Made by a program: the position numbers and the translations under genes. Of a stretch of 64,000 nt of DNA, positions 31,044-39,133 are shown in pieces (within the stretch, counting starts at the first letter, position 1; each line of letters begins with the position of its first letter). Below the pieces are notes generated by a model that saw only the letters and a list, made by a program, of their open reading frames with translations, was not told where the DNA came from and did not search any database. The DNA is from Natrinema amylolyticum (GTDB lineage Archaea > Halobacteriota > Halobacteria > Halobacteriales > Natrialbaceae), in NCBI RefSeq assembly GCF_020515625.1, contig NZ_JAIWPJ010000006.1:1-64000 (forward strand). The letters are read 5' to 3'.

Positions 31044-31332
31044 GTCGATTAGTATAAAACTTATTCATTGGTTAAATCTGTAATTATATCTAGGTCGAAA
31101 TATTATCTGATTTTCTAGATTGTTTCTGCTATTCTCGTTTCTAAATTCCCGCTCATTAGGCACTTCATAACTGAAGAATAATGTAATACTGTATAAGTGA
31201 TAACGGCACGAAGGCGGTCGCAAACGACGGTCAGTCGCGAGCGCGTCGTCACGGTGATCGCTCGGCAATCGATCCCGTGAAATAGACATAATTAAATGGA
31301 ATAGCGGCGCAATAAAGAACACTCACTACGCC

Positions 31333-32577
31333 ATGGCCCAGGATCCGGACCACAGTGACGGGGAGCAGGGCGGTCTATCGCAGTTTCGGAAGAATCGGTT
31401 CTTCAGCGGGAAGCTGATGACGCCCCGCGATATGGAAGCGGACCAGGAGTATCACGCCGAGCGACTGCACACGCTCGCCCGGTTCGTGGTCGGGAGCGGG
31501 ATCGTCCACGGACTCGAGGTGCGATCGATCAGCGAAAGCGACGAGGGACTGGAGGTGACGATCGAGCCGGGGTTGGCGCTGGACGGACGCGGTCGCCCCA
31601 TCGTCGTCGAACAGGTGACGACGAAGTCGCTTCCCCGCCCCTCGACGGACGAGATATCGCTCTCGATCCAGTACGACGAGGTCTCGCTGGAAACCGTCCC
31701 CGTTCCGAACACCGACGATGCCATCGACGAGGAGTCGACGTCGAACCGTATCGTCGAAGTCTTCGAGCTAGCGTATCAAGAGGCGACGGGAGACGGTCGG
31801 GGACGGGCTCTCGACGTCGAAATCCCGACCGTCGAGACGGATACGGACGCGGAAACGGTACGGAAACGGCTTCTAGAGCGGTATCACGACCGCCATCGAT
31901 CCTCGACCCCGTCCGATACGAACGCGGCGGTGTTCCTCGGGTCGTTCGAACGCACGCCCGACGGCGTCTGGACGGCGGCGGACGACCCTGCGCCGCGCGA
32001 GTTCGTCTACGACCACGAGTTGCTCTTCGAGACGATTATCGATCACGTCACGGATACCGACAACCCACACCGGACCCCGGTCGAACGGGAGCCGCCCGAT
32101 ATCCCGGACGATATCGGAGCGATCACCGACCGGCTCGACGCCCTCGAGACGGAGCTGGGGGGGCTCAAACGAGAGCAGACGGCACTGACTCGGTACGTCA
32201 TGCGCAAGACGCTCAAGGACCGAGCGCGGTTCTTCGACGAGTTAGCCGATCGACTCGAACAGCAGACGAGCGAGGGCAGTCGACTCGCCCGCGAGATCGC
32301 CGCGACCTCCAGCGTAGACGGCGAGCGGATCTCCGAGAGCGAGGAGGCATACCGTCGTCACGTCCGGCAGGTCCTCGAGCACCTGATCGCGCTCGGTGAC
32401 GATCTCGAGGGTGCGACGACCGAAGCGAGTCTCGAACGCTATCTCAGGTCCGTCTCGGAGCTACGGACGGCTCTCGAGGACGACGAGTCCGTCCTCGAGT
32501 TGGCCGAGGCCCAGGACCGAGTGTACGAGGCTGCGGACTCGCTTGAGATACTCGTCGATATCGTGCCGGACGAGTAG
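31333..32577 (+). CDS. eCIS-associated protein with N-terminal strand domain and coiled coil
   Basis: 414 residues. The N-terminal ~140 residues match a type often found in eCIS loci: RKNRFFSGKLMTPRDMEADQ, EYHAERLHTLARFVVGSGIV followed by HGLEVRS, and VTIEPGLALDGRGRPIVVEQ. The G.G.V.GL.V..GLA.D..GR.I pattern recalls fibre or receptor-binding proteins. The C-terminal half is helical and coiled-coil-like (ITDRLDALETELGGLKREQT, TLKDRARFFDELADRLEQQT). No catalytic motif is seen. It is on the plus strand at the outer edge of the cluster, ending 56 bases before the convergent E2 gene, so this edge is the right junction of the island. A surface appendage or assembly role is likely; the exact function is unknown. 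Confidence 0.78.
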   Translation: MAQDPDHSDGEQGGLSQFRKNRFFSGKLMTPRDMEADQEYHAERLHTLARFVVGSGIVHGLEVRSISESDEGLEVTIEPGLALDGRGRPIVVEQVTTKSLPRPSTDEISLSIQYDEVSLETVPVPNTDDAIDEESTSNRIVEVFELAYQEATGDGRGRALDVEIPTVETDTDAETVRKRLLERYHDRHRSSTPSDTNAAVFLGSFERTPDGVWTAADDPAPREFVYDHELLFETIIDHVTDTDNPHRTPVEREPPDIPDDIGAITDRLDALETELGGLKREQTALTRYVMRKTLKDRARFFDELADRLEQQTSEGSRLAREIAATSSVDGERISESEEAYRRHVRQVLEHLIALGDDLEGATTEASLERYLRSVSELRTALEDDESVLELAEAQDRVYEAADSLEILVDIVPDE

Positions 32578-32632
32578 GGGGTCGGTCGACGAGACCGCCT
32601 GGTTCCGCGAGGGATCCGGCGGTTCGTCCGAG

Positions 32633-34300
32633 CTACTCGAGTAAGAGGAGACTGGGATTCTCGAGGTATTCCATGACGGTGTTCGTGAACTGTGCGCCGA
32701 CGGCACCGTCGATAAGCCGGTGGTCGAACGAGAGTGAGAGGGTCAGCACCGAGCGGGGTTCGATCGACTCGTCGCCGTTCTCGTCGGTGACGACTCGAGG
32801 CTTTCGCTTGATCTCGCCGATCGCGAGGATGCCCGCTTCGGGGTAGTTGATGATCGGCGTGGCGTACTCGCCGCCGATGCCGCCGACGTTGGTGATCGTA
32901 AACGTCGAGCCGCGCAGCTCGCCGGGACTGATCGTTCGGTCGCGGGCCTTCTGGACGACCTCGTTCATCTCCGACGAGAGTTGGAGCAGTCCCTTTCGAT
33001 CCGCGTCCTCGACGACCGGGACCATCAGCCCGACGTCGGTCGCGGTCGCGACGCCGATGTTGTAGTAATCGCGGTAGACGACCTCGTCGTTTTCCTCGTC
33101 GATGACCGCGTTCATCTCGGGGTGTTCCTTCAGCGCGGCGACGACGGCCTTCATGATGAACGGCATGTAGGTCAGTCGGATGCCTCGCTCCTCTGCGCGC
33201 GGTTTGAGTTCCTCCCGGGCCTCGACGAGTTCGGTGACGTCGACCTCGTCGTGGTGTGTGACGTGCGGCGCGCTGTACTTCGACTCGACCATCGCCTCGG
33301 CGATGCGCTTGCGGACGCCTCGGAACGGTTCGCGGCGTTCGCGCTCTCCCTCGGCGAAGTGGGTCCCCTTCGTTCCGACCGGCTCGCCCGCCTCGACCGC
33401 TTCGCGGTCGGCCTCCTGGGCCCGTCGCTGGGCCTCGGCGTACTCCTGAACCGCTTCGGGGGTGACGAACGCTTCGCCGTCGCGCTCCTCGGTCGCCGGG
33501 ACGGCGTCGATGTCGACGCCCTCCTCCTCGGCTATTCGTCGGGTAGCCGGCGCGGCCAGCGTCCGCTCGCGGTCGGCGGACTCGACCTGCGCCGGCGTCT
33601 CGGGTCGCTGGTCGCTCGAGGCAGTACTCGTGCCCCCGGAAGCCGACTCCTCGGTGGGAGCGCCACCGGCACTCGCAGCGCTCGAGTCGGCCGTACTCGT
33701 TCCGGAACCGGTCTCGTCGGGCGCGGACTCGGTCGTCTGCGGCTGGACCTGAACCGTTCCGTCGCCGTTCCCGCCAGTGGCGGCCTGGACGTCGGCCGCA
33801 GTGATTCGCCCGCCGGGACCACTCCCCTGGATACTCGAGAGGTCGATCCCCTGCTCGCGGGCCATGCGACGCACGCGCGGGGGTGCGAAGACCCGGTCGT
33901 CGGGCGGCGCGACGTCCTCGGTGTCGGCGCCGGTCGCACCGAGGTCGCCGGCAGGCTCGGCGCCTTCGCCCGGTGACTCGCTGGGTTCGTCGACGCCGGC
34001 GGGTTCGCTCGTCTGTTCTCGTTCCGATTCGGTCGGTTCCGCAGCTTCGTCGCTCTCCTCGCCCGCGACGTCGAACGAGATAATCACCGTCCCGACCGGG
34101 ACGACCGCGCCCTCCTCGACGTGTAACTCGCGGACCGTGCCGTCGACCGGGGCGGGGACCTCCACGAGGGCCTTGTCCGTCTCGACCTCCGCGACCGGCT
34201 GGTCCTCCGAGACCGTCTCGCCCTCCTCGACCAGCCACGAGACCAGTTCGCCCTCCGCGACTCCCTCGCCGACGTCCGGTAGCTCGAACTCTCTGACCAT
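32633..34300 (-). CDS. pdhC: Dihydrolipoyl acyltransferase (E2) of a 2-oxoacid dehydrogenase complex
   Basis: 555 residues. Lipoyl domain at 1-80 with the lipoylated Lys43 in VAEVETDKALVEVPAP. There are two separate peripheral subunit-binding segments, at ~139-173 (APPRVRRMAREQGIDLSSIQ) and ~249-287 (AAPATRRIAEEEGVDIDAVP), joined by Ser/Thr/Glu-rich linkers. The C-terminal catalytic acyltransferase domain has the active-site HRLIDG (His527, Asp531). Most E2 proteins have a single binding segment, so two are worth noting. Start one base after the E1beta stop. It transfers acyl groups to CoA. In haloarchaea the substrate may be branched-chain 2-oxoacids rather than pyruvate, which they oxidise mainly with a ferredoxin oxidoreductase. 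Confidence 0.96.
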   Translation of the reverse strand: MVREFELPDVGEGVAEGELVSWLVEEGETVSEDQPVAEVETDKALVEVPAPVDGTVRELHVEEGAVVPVGTVIISFDVAGEESDEAAEPTESEREQTSEPAGVDEPSESPGEGAEPAGDLGATGADTEDVAPPDDRVFAPPRVRRMAREQGIDLSSIQGSGPGGRITAADVQAATGGNGDGTVQVQPQTTESAPDETGSGTSTADSSAASAGGAPTEESASGGTSTASSDQRPETPAQVESADRERTLAAPATRRIAEEEGVDIDAVPATEERDGEAFVTPEAVQEYAEAQRRAQEADREAVEAGEPVGTKGTHFAEGERERREPFRGVRKRIAEAMVESKYSAPHVTHHDEVDVTELVEAREELKPRAEERGIRLTYMPFIMKAVVAALKEHPEMNAVIDEENDEVVYRDYYNIGVATATDVGLMVPVVEDADRKGLLQLSSEMNEVVQKARDRTISPGELRGSTFTITNVGGIGGEYATPIINYPEAGILAIGEIKRKPRVVTDENGDESIEPRSVLTLSLSFDHRLIDGAVGAQFTNTVMEYLENPSLLLLE

Positions 34301-34301
34301 G

Positions 34302-35297
34302 TTAGAACTCCACGGCGTCTCGAACCCCGTCCTCGATGCGCGCCGGCTCGGGCAGATAGTAGTCCTCGAGCGCGTACAGCGGGAACGGCGTGTCGAAACC
34401 CGTGATGCGCTCCACCGGCGCTTCCTGATACAGTAGTGCTTCCTCCTGCAGGGTCGCGGTGATCTCGGCCCCCAGCCCGCCCGTCTTCGGGGCCTCGTGG
34501 ACGACCGCGGCGCGGCCCGTCTTCTCGAACGACTCCACGATCGTCTCCTCGTCCAGCGGCGACAGCGTCCGCAGGTCGACGACCTCGGCGTCGATCCCCT
34601 CGTCTTCGAGGTTCTCGGCGGCCTCGAGCGTCGGCCGAGTCATCGCGCCCCAGGTGTAGACCGAGATATCGCTCCCCTCGCGGCGGACGGCCGCCTCGCC
34701 GATCGGCACCTCGTACGATTCGTCGGGCACTTCTTCGCGGAAGGCCCGATAGATGAGCTTCGGCTCGAGGAAGATCACCGGGTCCGGGCTCCGGATCGCG
34801 CTGGTCAGCAGCCCCTTGGTGTCGTAGGGGGTCGAGGGGATGACGACCTTCAGCCCGGGCTGGTGGACGAACATCGCCTCGGTCGACTCGGAGTGGTGTT
34901 CCGGCGCGCGGATGCCGCCGCCGTAGGGTGCCCGGATGACCATCGGGCAGGTGTATCGGCCTCGCGAGCGCGTCCGCAGGCGCGCCGCGTGCGAGACGAT
35001 CTGATCGAACGCGGGGTAGATGAAGCCCATGAACTGGATCTCGGGAACCGGCCGCATCCCGTACGCGGCCATCCCGATCGCCGTCCCGATGATTCCCGAC
35101 TCCGCGAGCGGGGTGTCGACGACCCGGTCCTCCCCGAACTCGTCGTAGAGCCCTTCGGTCGCGCGGAAGACGCCGCCGTTCTTCCCGACGTCCTCGCCCA
35201 TGACGATGACGTCGTCGTCACGTTCCATTTCGGTGTGCAATCCGTCCCGTACCGCCTGTACCAGCGTGAGGTTCTCCGATCCCGATTGTGCTGCCAT
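34302..35297 (-). CDS. pdhB: 2-oxoacid dehydrogenase E1 component, beta subunit
   Basis: 331 residues, full length. Transketolase-like pyrimidine-binding half: LVQAVRDGLHTEMERDDDVI then VMGEDVGKNGGVFRATEGLY, and VDTPLAESGIIGTAIGMAAY. The C-terminal transketolase domain contains SVYTWGAMTRPTLEAAENLE and VVDLRTLSPLDEETIVESFE. With the alpha subunit it forms the thiamine-diphosphate enzyme that decarboxylates a 2-oxoacid and acylates the E2 lipoyl group. Four bases separate it from E1alpha and one base from E2, so the three form a tight operon. Confidence 0.97.
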   Translation of the reverse strand: MAAQSGSENLTLVQAVRDGLHTEMERDDDVIVMGEDVGKNGGVFRATEGLYDEFGEDRVVDTPLAESGIIGTAIGMAAYGMRPVPEIQFMGFIYPAFDQIVSHAARLRTRSRGRYTCPMVIRAPYGGGIRAPEHHSESTEAMFVHQPGLKVVIPSTPYDTKGLLTSAIRSPDPVIFLEPKLIYRAFREEVPDESYEVPIGEAAVRREGSDISVYTWGAMTRPTLEAAENLEDEGIDAEVVDLRTLSPLDEETIVESFEKTGRAAVVHEAPKTGGLGAEITATLQEEALLYQEAPVERITGFDTPFPLYALEDYYLPEPARIEDGVRDAVEF

Positions 35298-35301
35298 GGT
35301 A

Positions 35302-36408
35302 TCACTCCAGAAGCGCGTCGTCGCCGTGTTCGTCGCGAATCGATTCGAAGTACTCGAGTTGTTTCTGTAGCCGTCGGGGCATCCCCTCGTAGACGTGCGC
35401 GAAGATCTCCTCGGGTTCGGGTCGCTCGACCGATTCCGCGGCGTCGATAGCGTCGGCCACCGCGTCCTCGATCCGCGACTCGATCGCGTCGACCCGTTCG
35501 TCGTCGAGGATCCCGTTCGATCGGAGATACGTCTCGAGGCGCGGAATGGGGTCCTTCTGCTTCCAGCGTTCGACCTCCTCGTCGCTCCGGTAGACCGACG
35601 GATCGTCGGCGGTAGTGTGAGCCCCGAACCGGTACTGGACTGCCTCGATCAGCGTCGGCCGCAGTTCGTCCTCGTCGGGGTTTTTCGCCTTCTCGACGGC
35701 GTCGCTGGTGACCTTGTACACGGCCAACGGGTCCATTCCGTCGACCTGGACGCCCTCGAAGCCGTAGGCGGTAGCCTTCTGGGCCAGCGTGGCGCTGGCC
35801 GTCTGGCGCTCGCGCGGCACGGAGATGGCCCACTGGTTGTTGTTACAGAAGAAGACGTTCGGGGTGTCGAAGACGCCCGCGAAGTTCAGCCCCTCGTGGA
35901 AGTCGCCCTCGGAGGTCGCCCCGTCGCCGAAGTAACAGATGAACGCCTTCTCTTCGTCACGTAGTTTCGAGGCCCAGGCCGCACCCGTCGCGTGGGGGAT
36001 CTGGGTCGCGATGGGGACGGCGACCGAGAAGATGTTGACGTCCTCGGGCATGTAGTTGCCCCGCTCGTGGCCCATCCAGTAGAGCAGAGTGTGCTCGAGG
36101 GACAGCCCCCGAACCAGCCCGACGCCGTGTTCGCGGTAGCTGGGAAAGACCCAGTCGTCCTCGGCCAGCGCGTGGGCGCTGCCGATCTGGGCGCCCTCCT
36201 GGCCCGATAGCGGCGGATAGGTCCCCATCCGCCCCTGGCGCTGGAGACTGACGGCCCGCTCGTCGAATCGACGCACGAGCCGCATCTGCTCGTACATCTC
36301 GACGAGTTCGTCCTCGGTGAGGTCCGGCACGTCGGCACCCTCTCGGACCCGGCCCGCCTCGTCGAGTATCTGTACTCGCTCGCGGGGATCGCGCTGTAAC
36401 GTACTCAC
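35302..36408 (-). CDS. pdhA: 2-oxoacid dehydrogenase E1 component, alpha subunit
   Basis: 368 residues. The thiamine diphosphate motif is clear: [20 protein letters not shown], closing with [12 protein letters not shown] (GDG...NN). The phosphorylation-loop equivalent [20 protein letters not shown] follows. The GTG at 36408 ([13 protein letters not shown]) is preferred. A longer frame to 36468 would have to be translated through the promoter, and a TATA box ends 23 bases upstream of this GTG, giving an almost leaderless mRNA. First gene of the E1alpha-E1beta-E2 operon; lipA lies just upstream on the same strand. Confidence 0.95.
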   Translation of the reverse strand: MSTLQRDPRERVQILDEAGRVREGADVPDLTEDELVEMYEQMRLVRRFDERAVSLQRQGRMGTYPPLSGQEGAQIGSAHALAEDDWVFPSYREHGVGLVRGLSLEHTLLYWMGHERGNYMPEDVNIFSVAVPIATQIPHATGAAWASKLRDEEKAFICYFGDGATSEGDFHEGLNFAGVFDTPNVFFCNNNQWAISVPRERQTASATLAQKATAYGFEGVQVDGMDPLAVYKVTSDAVEKAKNPDEDELRPTLIEAVQYRFGAHTTADDPSVYRSDEEVERWKQKDPIPRLETYLRSNGILDDERVDAIESRIEDAVADAIDAAESVERPEPEEIFAHVYEGMPRRLQKQLEYFESIRDEHGDDALLE

Positions 36409-36430
36409 GGGAAGACCCACCTGTACATAC

Positions 36431-36439
36431 CCGTATAAA
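36431..36439 (-). promoter_or_regulatory. TATA box of the E1alpha-E1beta-E2 operon
   Basis: TTTATACGG on the minus strand, 23-31 bases upstream of the GTG at 36408. This is the expected distance for a leaderless haloarchaeal transcript. Confidence 0.65.
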
Positions 36440-36468
36440 CTATCGCTCAGGATAAAGGAGTTTCCCAA

Positions 36469-36482
36469 AATAGTTTACTATT
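36469..36482. promoter_or_regulatory. Palindromic operator candidate upstream of E1alpha
   Basis: AATAGTTTACTATT has 6-base inverted arms around a TT centre and lies about 30 bases upstream of the TATA box, where archaeal activators or repressors often bind. Nothing further was seen between 36483 and the lipA stop at 36719. Confidence 0.45.
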
Positions 36483-36718
36483 GGTGAGATTCTTGCCACA
36501 CAATCGCCGAGATATCGTACGTTCGTATCCACTTCCGGACATCGATGTCGAAAGACGCGCATATCCGTTCGACCGATGACTGGGACCACGGTCGCAGCGG
36601 GTTCGCGGACCGTTCGCTTCGAGGATCGGGTCGCCGTTCCCGCGGCGTTCGAGGAGGAAGTTCGAACAGCAGCGGAGGTCTAATAGAACGGAAACGCGCC
36701 TCGAACGCGCCCGTCGGA

Positions 36719-37681
36719 CTACGATTCCGCGGTTCGAGCCCGGGTCTCGCGCCGCGCCTCCTCGACGCTCTTGCCCTCCCGAAGCACGGCGTCGACGAAC
36801 AGTTCGCCGGCCTTGTACGAGGAGCGCACCATCGGCCCGCTCGCGCAATAGAGGAATCCTAACTCCTCCTCGGCGACGCGACGCCACGTCTCGTACTTGA
36901 CGGGGTGGTCGTACCGCTGGACCTCGAGGTGGTCTCGCGACGGCCGCAGATACTGCCCCAGCGTGACGATGTCGACGCCGCGCTCGCGCAGGTCCGCCAA
37001 GGTCTGGTAGACCTCGTGGTCGTACTCGCCGTGGCCGAGCATGATCGAGGTCTTCGTGTAGATGTCGGACTCGCGCTCGACCTGCTCGAGCACCGACAGG
37101 GACTGCTCGTAGCCCGCGCGGCGGTCTCGGACGGGGAACTGCAGTCGCTCGACGGTCTCGACGTTGTGGGCGATCACGTCGGGTTCGGCGTCGATGATCT
37201 TTCGGACGAGCCGTTCCTCGCCCTGGAAGTCCGGAATCAGTACTTCGACGAGGATGCCGGGGTGGCGGGCCTTGATCTCGCGGATCGTCTCGGCGAAGTG
37301 GCCCGCGCCCTGATCCGGGAGGTCGTCGCGGTCGACGCTAGTGAGGACGACGTAGTCGAGGCCGATCTCGGCGACGGCGTCGGCGACGTTCTCTGGCTCG
37401 TCCGGATCGAGCGCCTCCATTCCGCCCGTCTGGACGTCACAGAAGTTGCAGGCTCGAGAGCAGCGGTCGCCCATCAGCATGAACGTGGCCGTCCCGCCGC
37501 CCGACTCCTCGCTCCCGTCGGGGCCCGACCGGCCCGACCAGCACTCGCCCAGGTTCGGACAGTTGGCCTCCTCGCAGACGGTGTGGAGGTCGTGTTCACG
37601 CAGCGTCTCCCGGATGCCGGCGAACTCTTGTCCCGACGGTGGCCGACTCTTCAGCCAGTCGGGCTTTCGCGCGCGGCTCAT
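36719..37681 (-). CDS. lipA: Lipoyl synthase
   Basis: 320 residues. Radical-SAM enzyme inserting two sulfurs into octanoyl groups on lipoyl domains. Both iron-sulfur motifs are present: the auxiliary cluster CEEANCPNLGECW (Cys36, 41, 47) and the radical-SAM cluster CSRACNFCDV (Cys74, 78, 81). VLTSVDRDDLPDQGAGHFAE, TKTSIMLGHGEYDHEVYQTL and LTLGQYLRPSRDHLEV-type sequence (here VTLGQYLRPSRDHLEVQRYD) are family hallmarks. An acidic Gly/Ser insertion (SGRSGPDGSEESGGG) sits between the two cluster motifs, a halophilic addition. Its product would modify Lys43 of the E2 encoded next door. Confidence 0.97.
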   Translation of the reverse strand: MSRARKPDWLKSRPPSGQEFAGIRETLREHDLHTVCEEANCPNLGECWSGRSGPDGSEESGGGTATFMLMGDRCSRACNFCDVQTGGMEALDPDEPENVADAVAEIGLDYVVLTSVDRDDLPDQGAGHFAETIREIKARHPGILVEVLIPDFQGEERLVRKIIDAEPDVIAHNVETVERLQFPVRDRRAGYEQSLSVLEQVERESDIYTKTSIMLGHGEYDHEVYQTLADLRERGVDIVTLGQYLRPSRDHLEVQRYDHPVKYETWRRVAEEELGFLYCASGPMVRSSYKAGELFVDAVLREGKSVEEARRETRARTAES

Positions 37682-37846
37682 ATCCCGTCATCGGGTCGCG
37701 CAGTGAAAAACCGTGGTGGTCGTTCGGCCGTCCGCGACGCGGCGCTCGCAGTACGGTCAATCAAATCGCCTGAGAGTAAGCGCCGTCGGCAGTAATCGCT
37801 CCGTTCCCCGATAGCTTTACGGACGGGTACGGAATAGGCGGGGTCG

Positions 37847-38362
37847 ATGGCTTTCGGCTCGACGCCCGACTGGTTCCATATCAGCGACGACGAGGATATC
37901 GTCTGGGAGAGCCGTCCCCATCCGATCACCATGGGGTCGAAGCTGCCGGTCGGGATCGGACTCGCGCTCGCCGGCTTCCTCATCACCGGCTGGAGCGGAG
38001 TTGACGGCGTCGGCCTGCTAACGATTCTCGGCATCCTCATGACGGTCGCCGGCGCGGTCGTCGCGTTCGCCCGCTATCTGGTCTGGACGAACACCCGGTA
38101 CGTCATCACCTCCACGGAGCTCTACAAGAAACGAGGGATCGTCTCGAGGGACGTCACCCAGTTCCGCCTCGAGCGCGTCCAGAACATCAGTCTGCGCCAG
38201 TCCGGGATCGGACGCCTGCTTGGCTACGGCGACCTGACCGTCTACACCGCCGGCTCGGGCGATCCGGAGCTGATCTTCGAACGCGTTCCCCAGCCCGACC
38301 GGGCCAGCAGCCGACTCAGCGACCAACTCGAGACCGTCGCGACCGACGGATCGGCCGTCTGA
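37847..38362 (+). CDS. PH-domain (bPH2/DUF304-type) membrane protein
   Basis: 171 residues. Starts with HISDDEDIVWESRPHPITMG, typical of the family, then two membrane helices (LPVGIGLALAGFLITGW and LLTILGILMTVAGAVVAFAR). The soluble bacterial-PH-like domain is RYVITSTELYKKRGIVSRDV, VQNISLRQSGIGRLLGYGDL and TVYTAGSGDPELIFERVPQP. Many archaea carry such single-domain proteins. A role at the membrane surface is assumed but no ligand is known. Confidence 0.9.
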   Translation: MAFGSTPDWFHISDDEDIVWESRPHPITMGSKLPVGIGLALAGFLITGWSGVDGVGLLTILGILMTVAGAVVAFARYLVWTNTRYVITSTELYKKRGIVSRDVTQFRLERVQNISLRQSGIGRLLGYGDLTVYTAGSGDPELIFERVPQPDRASSRLSDQLETVATDGSAV

Positions 38363-38482
38363 TCGGCGTCCCCGCGAGTGCGGTCCTCGAACGCGCGGCG
38401 GCCGGTGAGGACCGTCTCGAGCGGTCGATCGACGGGGAGACCACAAGACCCATTAGATCGACCGACTTCCGTCGAAAGCGTA

Positions 38483-39082
38483 ATGTCCTCCACGCTGACA
38501 CCGTCCGAAGAGAGTCCGGTATCGCGCGGCTCGAGCGTCGCGGCGAGTGCGGGACTCGGCGTCTTCGCCGCCGTAATCGGATATCTCCTGACGTATCTGC
38601 TCGTCGGAAGCGAGGTCCGCGAGACGTTCGGCGACGACATTCCCGAGTGGAAGGGGGTCGCCTGGTACTTCTACGAGGCCCACATGGTCGATATCGAGGC
38701 GACCAGCCGGATCGGCTCGTTCGGCGGGACGCGCGTCCTCGATCTCATCGGCGAGTCGAGTACTGCGAGCGCCGACCTGTTGTACGCGCTGCCGCCGCTC
38801 GTACTGGTCGCGGTCGGTGCGTTCCTGGCCCTGCGGTGGACCGTGACCGATCTCGGCGACGCCGTCGTCGCCGGTGCCCCAGTGACGATCGGCTACGCCG
38901 TTGTCCTCGGGCTCGGCGCGGTCGTCGCCGAGGCGAACACCGAAGCGTCCGCGCTGGGAATCGAGGCGACCGGCTCGATCGGCCCGGTGCTCCTACCCGC
39001 CGTCGTCCTCGGCGGAATCCTCTATCCGCTGGTGTTCGCCACTGCCGGAGCCGCGATCGCCGCGACGGTCGCCGACCGGTAG
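38483..39082 (+). CDS. Haloarchaeal multi-pass membrane protein
   Basis: 199 residues. Four likely membrane helices: GLGVFAAVIGYLLTYLLVGS, LLYALPPLVLVAVGAFLALR, VTIGYAVVLGLGAVVAEANT and VLLPAVVLGGILYPLVFATA. Between the first two is an extramembrane loop with aromatic residues (PEWKGVAWYFYEAHMVDIEA). ATG at 38483 is chosen because the helix begins ~20 residues later; a longer frame to 38378 has no similarity to membrane proteins. No functional family recognised. It lies between a PH-domain protein and a Ski2-like helicase with no sign of an operon. Confidence 0.75.
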   Translation: MSSTLTPSEESPVSRGSSVAASAGLGVFAAVIGYLLTYLLVGSEVRETFGDDIPEWKGVAWYFYEAHMVDIEATSRIGSFGGTRVLDLIGESSTASADLLYALPPLVLVAVGAFLALRWTVTDLGDAVVAGAPVTIGYAVVLGLGAVVAEANTEASALGIEATGSIGPVLLPAVVLGGILYPLVFATAGAAIAATVADR

Positions 39083-39133
39083 ACCGCGACTCGAAGGAAA
39101 CGCCTTTGCCCTGCCGCTTCCCGTTTCCGTGTG

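Larger units (their letters stand above)
2889..32577. other. Contractile injection system (eCIS) gene cluster
   Basis: A contiguous block with sheath, tubes, chaperone, hub, spike, PAAR tip, baseplate wedge, AAA+ ATPase, DUF4255 cap and DUF4157 proteins. This is the gene set of an extracellular CIS (Afp/PVC/metamorphosis-associated type). Most genes are on the minus strand. Only the AAA+ ATPase, the cap gene and the outermost 414-residue gene are on the plus strand. No capsid, terminase, portal or integrase gene is present, which argues against a prophage. The flanks are lpdA and the E2 gene of one dehydrogenase operon. eCIS loci in archaea have been reported from genome surveys, so the class itself is not new. 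Confidence 0.93.

Noticed and set aside
31065-31322. 85-codon minus-strand frame upstream of the sheath gene
   Set aside because: Lies in AT-rich promoter DNA, has no Shine-Dalgarno and has an Asn/Arg/Phe-rich composition unlike the neighbouring proteins.
2889-32577. Interpretation as a prophage
   Set aside because: No capsid, portal, terminase, integrase or replication gene; presence of DUF4157, DUF4255 cap and Pvc15-type ATPase fits an eCIS.
32439-34238. 599-codon minus-strand Arg-rich frame overlapping E2
   Set aside because: Shadow of the E2 gene in another frame; repetitive Arg/Gly composition without domains.
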